A DNA stretch of 64,000 bases from Phyllobacterium endophyticum (GTDB lineage Bacteria > Pseudomonadota > Alphaproteobacteria > Rhizobiales > Rhizobiaceae): assembly GCF_003010935.1 (NCBI RefSeq), contig NZ_PGGN01000006.1, positions 1 to 64,000 on the forward strand, written 5' to 3'. How positions within the stretch are numbered: position 1 is the stretch's first letter; every line of letters begins with the position of its first letter. Shown here piece by piece: positions 49,374 to 58,645 of this stretch. Both the position numbers and the translations under genes were made by a program. The notes beneath the pieces are model-generated. The model made no database searches and was not told where the DNA came from. It was given only the letters and a program-made list of their open reading frames with translations.

Positions 49374-50123
49374 ATGAAAGTCCTCGTACCGGTAAAACGG
49401 GTTGTCGATTACAACGTGAAGATCAGGGTAAAAGGCGACGGCTCCGGCGTTGAACTCGCCAATGTGAAGATGTCGATGAACCCGTTCGACGAGATTGCGG
49501 TCGAGGAGGCCCTGCGTCTGAAGGAGGCCGGCAAGGTCGAGGAAGTGGTCGTCGTGTCGATCGGTCCGTCACAGGCACAGGAAACCATTCGCACTGCTCT
49601 CGCCATGGGTGCCGACCGCGGCATCCTGGTCAAGGTCGACGATATCGTCGAGCCTCTCGCCGTTGCCAAGATCCTGAAGGGCGTCGTCGATGCCGAACAG
49701 CCTCAGCTTGTTATTCTCGGCAAGCAGGCTATCGACGACGATGCAAATCAGACCGGCCAGATGCTGTCGGCGCTGCTTGGATGGAGCCAGGGCACATTCG
49801 CTTCAAAGGTCGAACTCGCTGAAGGCTCAGCCAAGGTGACGCGCGAAGTCGATGGCGGTTTGCAGACCATAGAAATCACGTTGCCGGCGATCGTCACCAC
49901 CGACCTTCGCTTGAACCAGCCGCGCTATGCCTCGCTGCCGAACATCATGAAGGCGAAGAAGAAGCCGCTGGACGAAAAATCCGCCGCAGATTACGGCGTC
50001 GACACCAAGCCGCGCCTCAACGTCCTGAAGACCGAGGAGCCGGGTGGCCGCAAGGCGGGTGTAAAGGTCAAGGATGTGGCAGAACTCGTCAGCAAGCTGA
50101 AGAACGAAGCCGGCGTTCTCTGA
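49374..50123 (+). CDS. etfB: Electron transfer flavoprotein beta subunit
   Basis: 249-aa subunit of the ETF dimer, which takes electrons from acyl-CoA and other dehydrogenases to ETF-quinone oxidoreductase. [20 protein letters not shown] and the signature segment VEVE-EAL ([20 protein letters not shown]) match, along with [10 protein letters not shown] and the AMP-binding [26 protein letters not shown] precedes the ATG. 22 bp before etfA. Confidence 0.97.
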   Translation: MKVLVPVKRVVDYNVKIRVKGDGSGVELANVKMSMNPFDEIAVEEALRLKEAGKVEEVVVVSIGPSQAQETIRTALAMGADRGILVKVDDIVEPLAVAKILKGVVDAEQPQLVILGKQAIDDDANQTGQMLSALLGWSQGTFASKVELAEGSAKVTREVDGGLQTIEITLPAIVTTDLRLNQPRYASLPNIMKAKKKPLDEKSAADYGVDTKPRLNVLKTEEPGGRKAGVKVKDVAELVSKLKNEAGVL

Positions 50124-50145
50124 ATACAAAGGAAAGGACAATAAA

Positions 50146-51075
50146 ATGGCTATTCTTCTTTTTGCCGAACACGATAACGAGACCCTTTCCGACCAGACCG
50201 CCAAGGCTCTGACGGCAGCCCTTGCCATCGGCTCCGATGTGCATGTGCTCATCGCAGGCAAAGGTGCCACGGGCGTTGCCGAGCAGGCTGCAAGGCTCGC
50301 AGGTGTCAAGAAAGTTCTGCTCGCAGATAGCGACGACCTGGCGAACCGCCTTGCTGAAGCAAGCGCAGCACTCATCGTTTCGCTCGCCGGTGACTACGAC
50401 ACGATCATCGCTGCGGCGACCACCAACGGCAAGAACATCCTGCCTCGCGTTGCAGCCCTGCTCGACGTCATGCAGGTCTCGGACATCATCGAGGTGATCT
50501 CGCCCGATACGTTCAAGCGCCCGATCTATGCCGGCAATGCCCTTCAGACCGTACAGGCGACCGATGCCAAGAAGGTCATCACCGTACGCACCGCAACCTT
50601 TGCGGCGGCCGGTGAAGGCGGATCGGCTCCGGTCGAAAACGTCTCCGCAGCAGCAAATCCCGGCCTTTCCAAGTTTGTCGAGGCCAAGCTTTCCGGCGGC
50701 GACCGTCCTGAGTTGACCTCGGCGCGGATCATCATTTCCGGCGGTCGCGCCCTCGGTTCGAACGAGAAGTTCAAGGAAGTCATTCTTCCTGTTGCCGATA
50801 AGCTCGGGGCGGCCGTTGGTGCATCGCGCGCCGCGGTGGACGCGGGCTACGCTCCCAATGATTGGCAGGTCGGCCAGACCGGCAAGGTGGTTGCACCGGA
50901 TCTCTATATCGCTGTCGGCATTTCCGGCGCGATCCAGCATCTTGCCGGCATGAAGGATTCCAAGGTCATCGTCGCCATCAACAAGGACGAGGAAGCTCCG
51001 ATCTTCCAGGTTGCTGATTATGGCCTCGTCGGTGATCTCTTCGTTCTATTGCCTGAGCTTGAAAAAGCGCTCTGA
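50146..51075 (+). CDS. etfA: Electron transfer flavoprotein alpha subunit
   Basis: 309-aa FAD-binding subunit of ETF. The C-terminal FAD domain carries [40 protein letters not shown] and the conserved [20 protein letters not shown]. Paired with etfB. A palindromic repeat, not a classical terminator, follows the stop. Confidence 0.97.
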   Translation: MAILLFAEHDNETLSDQTAKALTAALAIGSDVHVLIAGKGATGVAEQAARLAGVKKVLLADSDDLANRLAEASAALIVSLAGDYDTIIAAATTNGKNILPRVAALLDVMQVSDIIEVISPDTFKRPIYAGNALQTVQATDAKKVITVRTATFAAAGEGGSAPVENVSAAANPGLSKFVEAKLSGGDRPELTSARIIISGGRALGSNEKFKEVILPVADKLGAAVGASRAAVDAGYAPNDWQVGQTGKVVAPDLYIAVGISGAIQHLAGMKDSKVIVAINKDEEAPIFQVADYGLVGDLFVLLPELEKAL

Positions 51076-51088
51076 GAAAGCCGCAGCC

Positions 51089-51269
51089 TTATCTCTCCCC
51101 TTCTTGTGGGAGAGATAGGATTTTCTTGGATTTAGCCCTTCGCTAAATCCTTAGAAAATCAAGAGAGGGGATTGAAGCCATCATCCACTATCCCCTCTCT
51201 GGCGATTTCTAGCACTTGGCAAGGGCTAAGATGCTGAAATCGCTTTCTCCCCCGCAGAGGGGGAGATAA
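51089..51269. repeat. Composite palindromic repeat element B (inverted relative to A)
   Basis: Five hairpins in order: TCTCTCCCC/GGGAGAGA (51092-51115); a 16-bp-class stem with GGATTTAGC/GCTAAATCC (about 51119-51160); AGAGAGGGG/CCCCTCTCT (about 51163-51200); GATTTC/GAAATC with inner pairing (about 51204-51242); and TCTCCCCC/GGGGGAGA (51246-51267). Right half is nearly the reverse complement of element A's left half. Lies between etfA and hbd. Confidence 0.7.
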
Positions 51270-51353
51270 TCGACATTTTCTGATGGCCGGGGTAGACGAA
51301 CGCTATCCCGGCCATTTACTTTGTGTGCTACAAATAAAAAATTGGATGGAAAC

Positions 51354-52235
51354 ATGGCTGGATCGATCAAGACCGTAGGCATTATCGGCGCCGGACAAAT
51401 GGGCAGCGGTATCGCTCATGTCTGCGCTTTGGCTGGATACGATGTTTTGATCCACGATCAGTCAGCCGAGCAGATCGAAAAGGCGCTCGCCACGGTCAAC
51501 GGCAACATGGCTCGCCAGGTTTCCCACGGGAAGCTCGAGGAAGCGCAACGCGTCAAGGGAATGTCGCGCATCCGCCCGGCAATGCGGATGGAGGACCTTT
51601 CCGGCGTCGATCTTGCCATCGAGGCTGCGACGGAAGACGAGACCGTAAAGCGCAAGATATTCGCGCAGCTTTGTCCGAACCTCAATCCGGAGGCTATCCT
51701 CGCCACCAATACATCGTCCATATCGATCACGCGACTGGCCGCGACAACCGATCGCCCGGAACGTTTCATCGGCATTCACTTCATGAATCCGGTTCCGGTG
51801 ATGCATCTGGTCGAGCTTATTCGCGGCATCGCAACAGAGAACATTACGTTCGAGACCGCGCGAGAGTTTGTCGCCAGCCTCGACAAAACCATCACCGTCT
51901 CGGAGGATTTTCCGGCCTTTATCGTCAATCGCATCCTTTTGCCGATGATCAACGAAGCCATCTACGTGCTCTATGAGGGCGTAGGCTCGGTCGATGCCAT
52001 CGATACGGCGATGAAACTCGGCGCAAACCACCCGATGGGCCCATTGCAGCTGGCTGATTTCATCGGCCTCGATACGTGCCTTTCGATCATGCAGGTATTG
52101 TATGATGGTCTCGCGGATTCCAAATATCGCCCCTGCCCGCTGCTGGTAAAATATGTCGAAGCGGGCTGGCTCGGACGCAAGGCCGGCCGTGGCTTCTATG
52201 ATTATCGCGGCGAACATCCCGTTCCGACCCGCTGA
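51354..52235 (+). CDS. hbd: 3-Hydroxybutyryl-CoA dehydrogenase
   Basis: 293-aa NAD(P)-dependent enzyme interconverting acetoacetyl-CoA and 3-hydroxybutyryl-CoA in the cytosol. NAD loop GIIGAGQMGSGIAH, catalytic HFMNPVPVMHLVE, and NHPMGPLQLADFIGLD. The frame opens at 51321, but ATG 51354 after GGATGG gives the proper N-terminus. It follows etfBA, a common order in rhizobia linking beta-oxidation to ETF. Confidence 0.95.
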   Translation: MAGSIKTVGIIGAGQMGSGIAHVCALAGYDVLIHDQSAEQIEKALATVNGNMARQVSHGKLEEAQRVKGMSRIRPAMRMEDLSGVDLAIEAATEDETVKRKIFAQLCPNLNPEAILATNTSSISITRLAATTDRPERFIGIHFMNPVPVMHLVELIRGIATENITFETAREFVASLDKTITVSEDFPAFIVNRILLPMINEAIYVLYEGVGSVDAIDTAMKLGANHPMGPLQLADFIGLDTCLSIMQVLYDGLADSKYRPCPLLVKYVEAGWLGRKAGRGFYDYRGEHPVPTR

Positions 52236-52288
52236 ATGTGCTCAACGCATGATTGTTGAGGTTGATGCCATGACGCGGCGAAAACGGC

Positions 52289-52350
52289 GGGTTTCGGGCG
52301 CTGGAGTGCGCAAAAGCGCCATTTGCAGGCCGTCAGAGCGTGAATATCGA
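52289..52350 (+). repeat. Dispersed repeat with CAGGCCGTCA core (copy 3)
   Basis: TTTCGGGCGCTGGAGTGCGC, AAAAGCGCC, then TTTGCAGGCCGTCAGAGCGT and GAATATCGA. Its right end touches the proposed exoD start, so the repeat supplies the leader of that gene. Confidence 0.6.
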
Positions 52351-52973
52351 TGATCGGCGACGATAGCGCGCCACGCGGCCCGGATACGCGGCGCTTGTCC
52401 AGAGTGCTTGTCGAGATCGGTGCGAGCCGGGAGGGACGAATATCGCTGGACGACATTCTTGAAGCCTTGTCCGAACGGAGTTTCGGCGCGTTGATGATCC
52501 TTTTTGCAGCGCTTAATCTTGTGCCGCTGCCTCCGGGAACTTCGACGATTTTCGGCATTCCGCTGGTGCTGCTCTCGATCCAGATGATGATCGGTCTTGA
52601 ACAGCCATGGTTTCCGGCATTCATGCGGCGCAAGTCGATGCGCTCCGAAACCTATCGTCGGTTCATTGCGAGGATTGAGCCTATGCTCGTCCGCTTTGAA
52701 AAGCTGGCGCGCCCGCGCTATTGGTTCGTGCCGCAAACGCTTGTGGAGCGCGGCGTCAGCATCGTGGCGCTGCTGATGTCGCTGATCGTCATCCTGCCTG
52801 TTCCGATCATCAATCAGTTGCCTGCCCTCAGCATCATCCTGCTGTCGATCGGGCTTGGCGAGCAGGACGGCGTCTGGCTTGGCACCGGGCTTCTGGTGGC
52901 AGCACTCGCGGCTGGCATCGCCATCGGTCTTGGGGCGTCGGTTGGTCTCGCCGCCCTGCACATTTTCGGTTGA
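52350..52973 (+). CDS. exoD: Exopolysaccharide synthesis ExoD family protein
   Basis: 207 aa. [20 protein letters not shown] and [19 protein letters not shown] are ExoD marks; three or four hydrophobic segments follow in the C-terminal part. In Rhizobium meliloti ExoD mutants are alkali sensitive and poor at nodulation; exact function unknown. No strong ribosome binding site before ATG 52350, since the sequence is repeat. 5 bp before yaiI. Confidence 0.88.
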   Translation: MIGDDSAPRGPDTRRLSRVLVEIGASREGRISLDDILEALSERSFGALMILFAALNLVPLPPGTSTIFGIPLVLLSIQMMIGLEQPWFPAFMRRKSMRSETYRRFIARIEPMLVRFEKLARPRYWFVPQTLVERGVSIVALLMSLIVILPVPIINQLPALSIILLSIGLGEQDGVWLGTGLLVAALAAGIAIGLGASVGLAALHIFG

Positions 52974-52978
52974 GAAGC

Positions 52979-53452
52979 ATGGAAGAGAAGAAGATCACGA
53001 TCTATGTCGACGCCGACGCCTGTCCGGTAAAGGCGGAAGTCTATCGTGTGGCCGAACGCTATGGCGTCAAGGTTTTCGTCGTTTCCAATTCGATGATGGC
53101 CATTCCGCGCGATCCAATGATCGAGCGCGTCATCGTCGGCGATGGATTCGATGCGGCCGACGACTGGATCGCCGAGCGGGTATCCCGCGGCGATGTCGTG
53201 GTCACCGCCGACATTCCGCTGGCCAGTCGTTGCGTCAAGGCGGGGGCAGACGCCATCTCCCCGACTGGCAGAGCCTTTACCGAAGCCTCCATCGGCAACA
53301 CGCTTGCCACGAGAAACCTCATGGATGAGCTGCGATCCGCCGGCCAGATCACCGGCGGTCCCCGGCCCTTTTCACCGAAGGATCGTTCAAGCTTTCTTTC
53401 CGCGCTCGACCTCGCTATTGTGCGTTTGAAACGTGCGGGCTTCACCTCCTGA
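52979..53452 (+). CDS. YaiI/YqxD family (UPF0178, DUF188) protein
   Basis: 157 aa, PIN-like fold. [20 protein letters not shown] with its Asp/Cys, [15 protein letters not shown], and [16 protein letters not shown] are conserved family segments. The role is unknown; PIN-like fold suggests RNA-related activity. The long frame from 52721 is antisense-like overlap with exoD; ATG 52979 is the true start by homology. Confidence 0.92.
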   Translation: MEEKKITIYVDADACPVKAEVYRVAERYGVKVFVVSNSMMAIPRDPMIERVIVGDGFDAADDWIAERVSRGDVVVTADIPLASRCVKAGADAISPTGRAFTEASIGNTLATRNLMDELRSAGQITGGPRPFSPKDRSSFLSALDLAIVRLKRAGFTS

Positions 53453-53602
53453 GGGGAGTGCGGATGGGAGCTATGCGTTTCTTGGCATTGACGGAACGCG
53501 TCGCAGGCTCTACGAGAGCGCAACAAAGCTACATGCGTGCCGCTCGTGCTCCCATTGACGCCGAGCCGAACACACGCCCAAACCAGCACTGAAAGTTCAT
53601 CG

Positions 53603-55531
53603 ATGACTATTTTTGATTCTATCGCCCCGGCATTGTCCGGTGCATTGGCAGCCCGTGGCTACGAGACCCTGACGCCGGTGCAGACCGCTGTTCTGGCGCC
53701 CGAGGCGAAAGGCGCTGATCTTCTTGTCTCCGCCCAGACCGGCTCCGGCAAGACCGTCGCCTTCGGTATCGCCATTGCACCGACCTTGCTTGAAGGCGAA
53801 GACCGCTTCACGTCCATCGGCGCTCCTTATGCGCTCGTCATCGCGCCGACGCGCGAACTGGCATTGCAGGTTCGCCGCGAACTCGAATGGCTTTATGAGC
53901 CGACCGGCGCGCGCATTGCGTCCTGCGTTGGCGGAATGGACATGACCAAGGAGCGCCGTGCGCTGCAACAGGGTGCGCATATCGTGGTCGGTACACCCGG
54001 CCGTCTGCGCGATCACATCACCCGCGGTTCACTCGACATGAAGGAACTGCGCGCGGTCGTTCTCGATGAAGCCGACGAGATGCTCGACCTCGGGTTCCGC
54101 GAAGACCTCGAATTCATACTCGGCGAAGCACCGAAGGACCGCCGCACCCTGATGTTCTCGGCGACGGTACCAAAACCGATTGCCCTCCTCGCCAAGCAGT
54201 TCCAGAAAGACGCCCTGCGCATCTCCGCCACGAGCGACCGCGAGCAGCACGCCGATATCGAATACCACATCATGCCGGTTGCCCCGCGTGAGCGCGAAAA
54301 CGCCATCATCAATTCCCTGCTCTTCTATGATGCGCAAAACACCATCATTTTCGGGTCGACCCGCGAGGCGGTGAAACACCTGACCAGCCGCCTGTCCAAT
54401 CGCGGCTTTTCTGTCGTCTCCCTTTCGGGCGAACTCAGCCAGGCGGAACGCACCAACGCCCTGCAGGCCATGCGCGATGGACGTGCCCGCGTTTGCGTCG
54501 CAACCGACGTTGCGGCGCGCGGTATCGACCTCCCCAATCTCGACCTCGTCATCCATGCTGACCTGCCGAACAATTCCGAAACGCTTTTGCACCGCTCCGG
54601 TCGTACCGGACGTGCTGGCCGCAAGGGTATCTGCGTGCTGATCGTGCCGGCTTCGCGCCGCCGCACCGCAGAGCGCCTGTTGCAGGGTGCCAAACTGTCG
54701 ACGACGATGGTGCCGCCGCCGGACGCTGATGCCATCAACAAGCGCAACCATGACCGCATTCTCAACGATCCTTCGCTGACGGAAGTCATGACGGAAGAAG
54801 AGAGCGGCTATGTCGCGGAACTGCTCGGCCTGCATTCTCCCGAACAGATCGCCGCCGCCTGGTTGCGCCAGCAGATGGCTGCACGTCCTGCACCGGAAGA
54901 ACTGTCGAATACGCCGTCCCATGTACTCGAGCCCATTCGCGACTCCGGTCGCAAGGGCAGCTTCGAGGATCGCCCGGGTCGCGGCGAGCGCGCATCGCGC
55001 CCGGATCGTTTCGTCGAGTTCGAAAGCGGCGCATGGTTCTCCTTGAGTGTCGGCCGCAAGCAGCGCGCCGAGCCGCGCTGGCTCCTGCCGCTGATCTGCA
55101 AGGCGGGCGACATTACCAAGACCGATGTCGGCTCGATCAAGATCCTCGAGACGGAGACGCGGTTCGAGATTACCGCGAGCAAAGCCGATGCCTTCATGGC
55201 GCGTATCAAACAATATGGTACGGGCGAAAAGGGCGTGAACATCACGCGTAGCGAAGGCCCCGGCCATGCCGCGCCACGCGGTGATTTCAAGCCGAAGAAG
55301 CAGTTCGGCGAGAAGCGCGAATTCGACAATCGCAAGCCGCGCTCCAATGATGAGAAGCCGAGGGCCGATTGGGCGGCCAAGCCAGCAAAGGCAAAGCCGG
55401 AAGGCTGGACCGCCGAAAAGCCTGAGAAACCGAAGAAAACGCCAAAAGAGCGCAAACCCGGCGAACTGCATGGCTTTGACAAGTACAAAGCCAAGAAGGC
55501 GCGCAAAGCCGCGGCAGGTGGAACTGAGTAA
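53603..55531 (+). CDS. DEAD-box RNA helicase with DbpA RNA-binding domain
   Basis: 642 aa. All helicase motifs are present: Q motif region (YETLTPVQTAVL), AQTGSGKT, PTRELALQ, VGTPGRLRDH, DEADEMLDLGF, SATVP, and RSGRTGRAGRKG. A DbpA-type domain (about 490-565: WFSLSVGRKQRAEPRWLLPL, DVGSIKILETETRFEI) targets the helicase to 23S rRNA in E. coli DbpA. The last 80 residues are Lys/Arg/Pro-rich. A ribosome assembly role is likely. A strong terminator follows. Confidence 0.93.
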   Translation: MTIFDSIAPALSGALAARGYETLTPVQTAVLAPEAKGADLLVSAQTGSGKTVAFGIAIAPTLLEGEDRFTSIGAPYALVIAPTRELALQVRRELEWLYEPTGARIASCVGGMDMTKERRALQQGAHIVVGTPGRLRDHITRGSLDMKELRAVVLDEADEMLDLGFREDLEFILGEAPKDRRTLMFSATVPKPIALLAKQFQKDALRISATSDREQHADIEYHIMPVAPRERENAIINSLLFYDAQNTIIFGSTREAVKHLTSRLSNRGFSVVSLSGELSQAERTNALQAMRDGRARVCVATDVAARGIDLPNLDLVIHADLPNNSETLLHRSGRTGRAGRKGICVLIVPASRRRTAERLLQGAKLSTTMVPPPDADAINKRNHDRILNDPSLTEVMTEEESGYVAELLGLHSPEQIAAAWLRQQMAARPAPEELSNTPSHVLEPIRDSGRKGSFEDRPGRGERASRPDRFVEFESGAWFSLSVGRKQRAEPRWLLPLICKAGDITKTDVGSIKILETETRFEITASKADAFMARIKQYGTGEKGVNITRSEGPGHAAPRGDFKPKKQFGEKREFDNRKPRSNDEKPRADWAAKPAKAKPEGWTAEKPEKPKKTPKERKPGELHGFDKYKAKKARKAAAGGTE

Positions 55532-55557
55532 ATCAGCCCCGTTCATTTGTTTTTAAT

Positions 55558-55587
55558 AAAGCTCCATCTCGCGATGGAGCTTTTTTT
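55558..55587 (+). terminator. Rho-independent terminator of the DEAD-box helicase
   Basis: GCTCCATC (55561-55568), loop TCGC, GATGGAGC (55573-55580), then seven T. An upstream AAA extends the stem. Confidence 0.9.
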
Positions 55588-55899
55588 ATGCCGGATATCT
55601 TACCAGGAACTGCTGAAGCGCGCCGCCTTTCACTACCCCCTTCGTGCCAGCCTCTGCCTGGAAAGGAAGGGTGGAAACGCCGGCGTGCTTTCTTCTCCCA
55701 AAACGGGAGAAGGTGGCCCGAAGGCCGGAGGAGAGGGCGAGAACCCCGACAGAACTGGCACGATCATTGCTTTGTCGATTGATGTGAGCCTGTGCGCATG
55801 AATTCGTGTCGGCGCATGACTATTTGCCATCCCATATTTTTTGTCTTTTCACGGTCGACTATTTCAAAGAATGCGACCTCTAGTTGAGGAATATTTACA
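55588..55899. other. Intergenic region with a palindromic repeat
   Basis: No gene is supported. At 55692-55712, CTTCTCCC/GGGAGAAG flanks AAAAC, followed by GGTGGCCCGAAGGCC; this is a known type of rhizobial repeat. The AT-rich end (55830-55899) is probably the promoter of the lipoprotein. Confidence 0.5.
55692..55727. repeat. Palindromic intergenic repeat CTTCTCCC...GGGAGAAG
   Basis: Two adjacent palindromes: CTTCTCCCAAAACGGGAGAAG, then GGCCCGAAGGCC. Similar elements are widespread in rhizobia. Confidence 0.6.
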
Positions 55900-58386
55900 A
55901 TGACGCAATGGTTGAAACCAAACACGCGTTTCGCGTGCAAACTTGCACAAACAGCGTGCATATCGGCGCTGCTTGCTGCCGCTTTATCAGGCTGTAACGA
56001 GGACAAGGCGCCTGTTTCCGGCTCGACATTCGATCCGGTGGCCACGAAGGCGGTGGTCGAGACACCGAAGCTCGACCCGAAGGACGAGCCGGTCAAGGGA
56101 ACCGTAACCGTCGGCAAGCCGGCAGGCGATCCGGTCACGACGGGAGGCCTTGCCACTCCGCTGCCGGCAAAAGTCGGACGCTTCACCGAAATCGCACCCG
56201 ATACGGCAGGCGGTGCGACATTCCGCTCATCGCCGGAGATGCACTATGATCTCGGTAATCTCGTTGCTTCTAATGCATTCGGGCTTGCCTCATCTAAGGA
56301 TGACAAGGCTCTCATCGTGCCCATTCAAGGCTGGGTACGCTATCCACAGGAAGCCCTCAGCAAACAAGCACCCACGCGTTTCCCTGTCATCGTGTTTGAG
56401 CATGGCAACCATGATCTGATCGACCCGAGCTATAAGGGATATGATTATCTCGCCGAGGAATTGGCCAGCCATGGTTATGTAGTAGTCTCGCTTGATGGCA
56501 CATTCGTAAACTACATGGCCGGTGCTGGCGACGGAGATTGGAGCGGTCAAGCACGAGCGCAGTTGATCCTCGGCACGCTCGACCGCCTGCGCGAGATCGA
56601 CAAGAAGGGCCAGGAAGGGGCCCTTAACGTCTTGAAGGGTAAACTCGACTTCACTCGCATTGGCATTATGGGTCATTCCCGTGGCGGCCAAGGTGTGTCG
56701 AATGCAATAAAGTACAATCAGACGAGGGTTAGCGTTCACGAAGCTGATCTGAAGGACGTGGCCATCGAATACAGTGCGATAATAAAGGCAATCAGTGCGG
56801 AAGATTTGGCTTTTGCCGCGACAGAACGGCTCGACGATGAGTACTGGGGCAAATTCGGCTACGACAGCACTAAGATAAGCGCGATATTACTGTACAGGTC
56901 ATACAAAGATCTTCTAAATGCAGTAATACCGGCATCTACACAACCGGCCGTAGAGCCGAAACCTGAGACGATCGTGCCTGCCGGAATTGACGAGGAGAAA
57001 TTTAGGGCCGCGTATGACAAGTATCAATTTGCGCTACCTGACGTGGAATCCACAAAAGCAATTCTGAGCGCAAATCCTTCGGTCTACGCGCAATTTTTTC
57101 CTGAACTGGCAGCCGCGTTCAAACCCGCCATGACTATTCCGGCGGTAGAGGCAAAAGCGGCAAGGATAGTGCCTGCAAGTATTGACGATGCCAAATTCAC
57201 GGAGGCCGTTAAGAAATACAACATTTTCTACGCAGCAACTCGGGAAACCATCGCACCTTACGACTTCAAGGCAGCGTTCATGCTCGCCCCGATGGATAAC
57301 AACAATAACCTCGGTGTAAATAATGTCCCCTTGGCCAATTTGCTGCCAACTTGCGACGGCGATGTGAGCGGTCTATATGGCGCACGATCTTTCGACCACA
57401 ACCGCATTGGCCCTGTTACGGATATGGCGCCGCGCTATCAAATCCAAGTTTTTGGTGCAAATCACAATTTCTACAATACGGAATGGAGGGACGATGACTC
57501 ATCAACCTCAGGGACAGGATATTGTTCGGCAAGCCGGCCGGGCTCCATTCGCCTTAACCGGGTTGATCAGCGCCGTGGCGGCAGCTTCCTGATCAATTCC
57601 TTCATGCGATATCATGTGGGCGGGGAGCAGAAGTTCGCAGCCTACTGGAATGGGACAGCGCAATTGCCAAACGCCGCCTGCCCATCGACGGACGGCCCTT
57701 GCGACGAACGCATCATCTTGACGGTCCAAAAGGATGCCACCCGCCGCAAGCTGATTGCGCGTTTCGAGCGGGATGACAGCACCGACCGCAACGAACTTGG
57801 CGGGACACTCAGTCTGAACGGCTTCACCGGCTCCGCGCGCTGCGACATGCCGATAGGCGGAGACTACAGCGCGAGTGGCATATGCACTCCAGCCAGACTG
57901 GACGCATTCGATTTATTGTCCATTGCCGATCATCTTCAACTTGCCTGGTCTGCGCCAAATGCCTCGGTCGTCACCGACCTGAGGGGACTTTCTGCAAGAG
58001 GCATGGATTCGCTTACCTTCCGCATTGGCGTGGTGCGCCCCATGGGCCAGGAGGTACTGGTCACACTAACTGACGGCGCGAGCAGGACTGCAACCTTGAC
58101 GGCAAGCGATTTCAGCAATGCGCTCTACAATGCACCAAGAGCAAAGGCGGACGGCCGACCACTGGTTGACCATCCCGACGATGCAGCCTTCGCCTATCAG
58201 GGCGAGGTGAAGATCCTCATGAACATGGTCGCCATCCCGCTTGCCGCCTTCGAGGGTGTCGATACCAACAACCTCAAGGAGTTGAAACTCGTCTTCCCCA
58301 AGGAGGGCGGCAAGGTGGCGATTACCGATATCGAGCTTCAGAACCTTGGCCGGGACAAGCCGGCACAAAAGCTCGCCGGGAAATAG
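55900..58386 (+). CDS. Large lipoprotein with alpha/beta-hydrolase fold
   Basis: 828 aa. Signal peptide with lipobox ALSGC (cysteine near residue 31), so lipid-anchored and extracytoplasmic. The hydrolase core has FPVIVFEHGNHDL, GYDYLAEELASHGYVVVSLD and the nucleophile elbow GHSRGG with S260; a likely catalytic His lies in FGANHNFYN. Between about 290 and 450 there is an AT-richer insertion with an internal duplication (TIVPAGIDEEKF / RIVPASIDDAKF). The C-terminal 250 residues look beta-rich (RGLSARGMDSLTFRIGVV). Related to chlorophyllase/PAF-acetylhydrolase-like proteins; substrate unknown. Confidence 0.8.
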   Translation: MTQWLKPNTRFACKLAQTACISALLAAALSGCNEDKAPVSGSTFDPVATKAVVETPKLDPKDEPVKGTVTVGKPAGDPVTTGGLATPLPAKVGRFTEIAPDTAGGATFRSSPEMHYDLGNLVASNAFGLASSKDDKALIVPIQGWVRYPQEALSKQAPTRFPVIVFEHGNHDLIDPSYKGYDYLAEELASHGYVVVSLDGTFVNYMAGAGDGDWSGQARAQLILGTLDRLREIDKKGQEGALNVLKGKLDFTRIGIMGHSRGGQGVSNAIKYNQTRVSVHEADLKDVAIEYSAIIKAISAEDLAFAATERLDDEYWGKFGYDSTKISAILLYRSYKDLLNAVIPASTQPAVEPKPETIVPAGIDEEKFRAAYDKYQFALPDVESTKAILSANPSVYAQFFPELAAAFKPAMTIPAVEAKAARIVPASIDDAKFTEAVKKYNIFYAATRETIAPYDFKAAFMLAPMDNNNNLGVNNVPLANLLPTCDGDVSGLYGARSFDHNRIGPVTDMAPRYQIQVFGANHNFYNTEWRDDDSSTSGTGYCSASRPGSIRLNRVDQRRGGSFLINSFMRYHVGGEQKFAAYWNGTAQLPNAACPSTDGPCDERIILTVQKDATRRKLIARFERDDSTDRNELGGTLSLNGFTGSARCDMPIGGDYSASGICTPARLDAFDLLSIADHLQLAWSAPNASVVTDLRGLSARGMDSLTFRIGVVRPMGQEVLVTLTDGASRTATLTASDFSNALYNAPRAKADGRPLVDHPDDAAFAYQGEVKILMNMVAIPLAAFEGVDTNNLKELKLVFPKEGGKVAITDIELQNLGRDKPAQKLAGK

Positions 58387-58401
58387 GAGTGTCGCAAGCT
58401 T

Positions 58402-58426
58402 CACCCTCCCCTTGACGGGGAGGGTG
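58402..58426. repeat. G/C-rich palindrome after the lipoprotein gene
   Basis: CACCCTCCCC pairs with GGGGAGGGTG over a short loop. It is 16 bp past the stop and may act as a 3' end signal; no T-run. Confidence 0.5.
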
Positions 58427-58514
58427 GGACCGCAAGGCCGGGGGGCGCTATAGAGGGTTCAGGTTGCGACCGAGACATACTCTCGTCCGCCACCTTTCTG
58501 TCATCGCATCCCCT

Positions 58515-58620
58515 TCCGTCATCCTCGGGCTTGACCCGAGGACCCACACTTTCTCGAAGAAACAAGAACGCAGTGCTGGACACCCCAATGGGTCCTCGGG
58601 TCAAGCCCGAGGATGACGGA
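58515..58620. repeat. 32-bp perfect inverted repeat, alphaproteobacterial type
   Basis: Arms at 58515-58546 and 58589-58620 are exact reverse complements with a 42-nt spacer. Each arm contains the smaller palindrome CCTCGGGCTTGACCCGAGG. Sequences of the form GTCATCCTCGGGCTTGACCC are common intergenic repeats in rhizobia. Between the lipoprotein gene and convergent plsC. Confidence 0.75.
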
Positions 58621-58645
58621 GGGGGGTACGTTCACCTGAAAGGCT

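Noticed and set aside
54029-55546. 505-codon minus-strand frame opposite the DEAD-box helicase
   Set aside because: Shadow of a certain gene in high-GC DNA.
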